DNA of 7,546 bases from Ekhidna sp. Its GTDB lineage: Bacteria > Bacteroidota > Bacteroidia > Cytophagales > Cyclobacteriaceae. Positions 7,389-7,546 of this stretch are shown here, piece after piece (the stretch's first letter is position 1; every line of letters starts with the position of its first letter). The position numbers and the translations under genes were made by a program. The notes beneath the pieces are model-generated. The model did not search any database. It was given only the letters and a program-made list of their open reading frames with translations, and was not told the DNA's origin. The DNA is taken from the NCBI GenBank assembly GCA_028821635.1, contig JAPPDO010000303.1, positions 1 through 7,546 on the forward strand, written 5' to 3'.

Positions 7389-7546
7389 ATGAGCAGCGAA
7401 AAACCCAAAACCGCAACCAATGTCCAGTCAATTGAGCAGAAAATAGCTCAACTGAAATTCATGAATGAAGAAGCCCTGAAGGGTGGCGGAGAGGACAGAA
7501 TTACAAAACAGCATGAAAAGGGGAAACTTACGGCCAGAGAGCGAAT
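7389..7546 (+). CDS. Acyl-CoA carboxylase carboxyltransferase (beta) subunit, propionyl/methylmalonyl-CoA type, 5' part only
   Basis: ATG at 7389 opens a frame of 52 complete codons to the right edge: MSSEKPKTATNVQSIEQKIA, then QLKFMNEEALKGGGEDRITK and QHEKGKLTARER. The pattern K-x-x-x-L-x-x-x-N-x-x-A-L-x-GGG-x-x-R-I-x-x-QH-x-KGKLTARER is the hallmark N-terminus of biotin-dependent carboxyltransferase subunits (PccB, MmdA). These move CO2 between biotin and propionyl-CoA (or decarboxylate methylmalonyl-CoA) in the cytoplasm, in propionate/odd-chain and branched amino-acid metabolism. The carboxyltransferase fold itself lies outside the window, so substrate (propionyl- or another acyl-CoA) stays open. 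The gene is divergent from the dehydrogenase and the ppx relic, and a -7 box lies just upstream. Confidence 0.88.
   Translation, partial: MSSEKPKTATNVQSIEQKIAQLKFMNEEALKGGGEDRITKQHEKGKLTARER

Overview
The window looks like a chromosomal segment from a member of the Bacteroidota, probably the Cytophagia-like branch. This is inferred from the protein families present, from near-absent Shine-Dalgarno sequences, and from two matches to the Bacteroidota -7 promoter box (TAnnTTTG). It contains only three genes that look alive, separated by an unusual density of gene relics.

Left part (1-3600, minus strand): one very large uninterrupted reading frame of 1200 codons that runs off the left edge. It encodes a single-chain type IIG (Eco57I-like) restriction-modification enzyme: an N-terminal PD-(D/E)XK nuclease, a gamma-type adenine methyltransferase with motifs X, I and IV (GSFFTP, DPAVGSGHF, NPPY), then the target-recognition part, whose C-terminal end is missing. 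G+C drops sharply right at the NPPY codons, from about 46% on the upstream side to about 34% in the recognition part, which suggests a mosaic gene.

Middle part (3601-5998): a gene graveyard. On the minus strand, the 5' end of a secreted carboxypeptidase-regulatory-like (TonB-receptor-type) gene is joined directly to the 3' end of purN, and both pieces carry lesions. On the plus strand lies an unrecognised gene of about 422 codons broken by one frameshift and one amber stop (4119-5386). After it comes a membrane-protein reading frame interrupted by four in-frame stops (5457-5876).

Right part (5999-7546): an intact Ldh_2-family malate/L-lactate-type dehydrogenase on the minus strand. Its true start is probably at 7094, because the apparent 36-residue N-terminal extension is the frameshifted remnant of a Ppx/GppA phosphatase gene (7119-7284). 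Divergent from this, the first 52 codons of a biotin-dependent acyl-CoA carboxylase carboxyltransferase subunit (propionyl/methylmalonyl-CoA type) begin at 7389 and leave the window on the right.

The living genes do not form one pathway. The restriction-modification gene is an accessory defence gene sitting among deletion-scarred relics, while the dehydrogenase and the carboxylase subunit are ordinary metabolism. The most notable content is the set of relics that simple gene calling would miss or mis-annotate, and the mosaic structure of the restriction enzyme. I found no CRISPR array, tRNA, rRNA or transposase.
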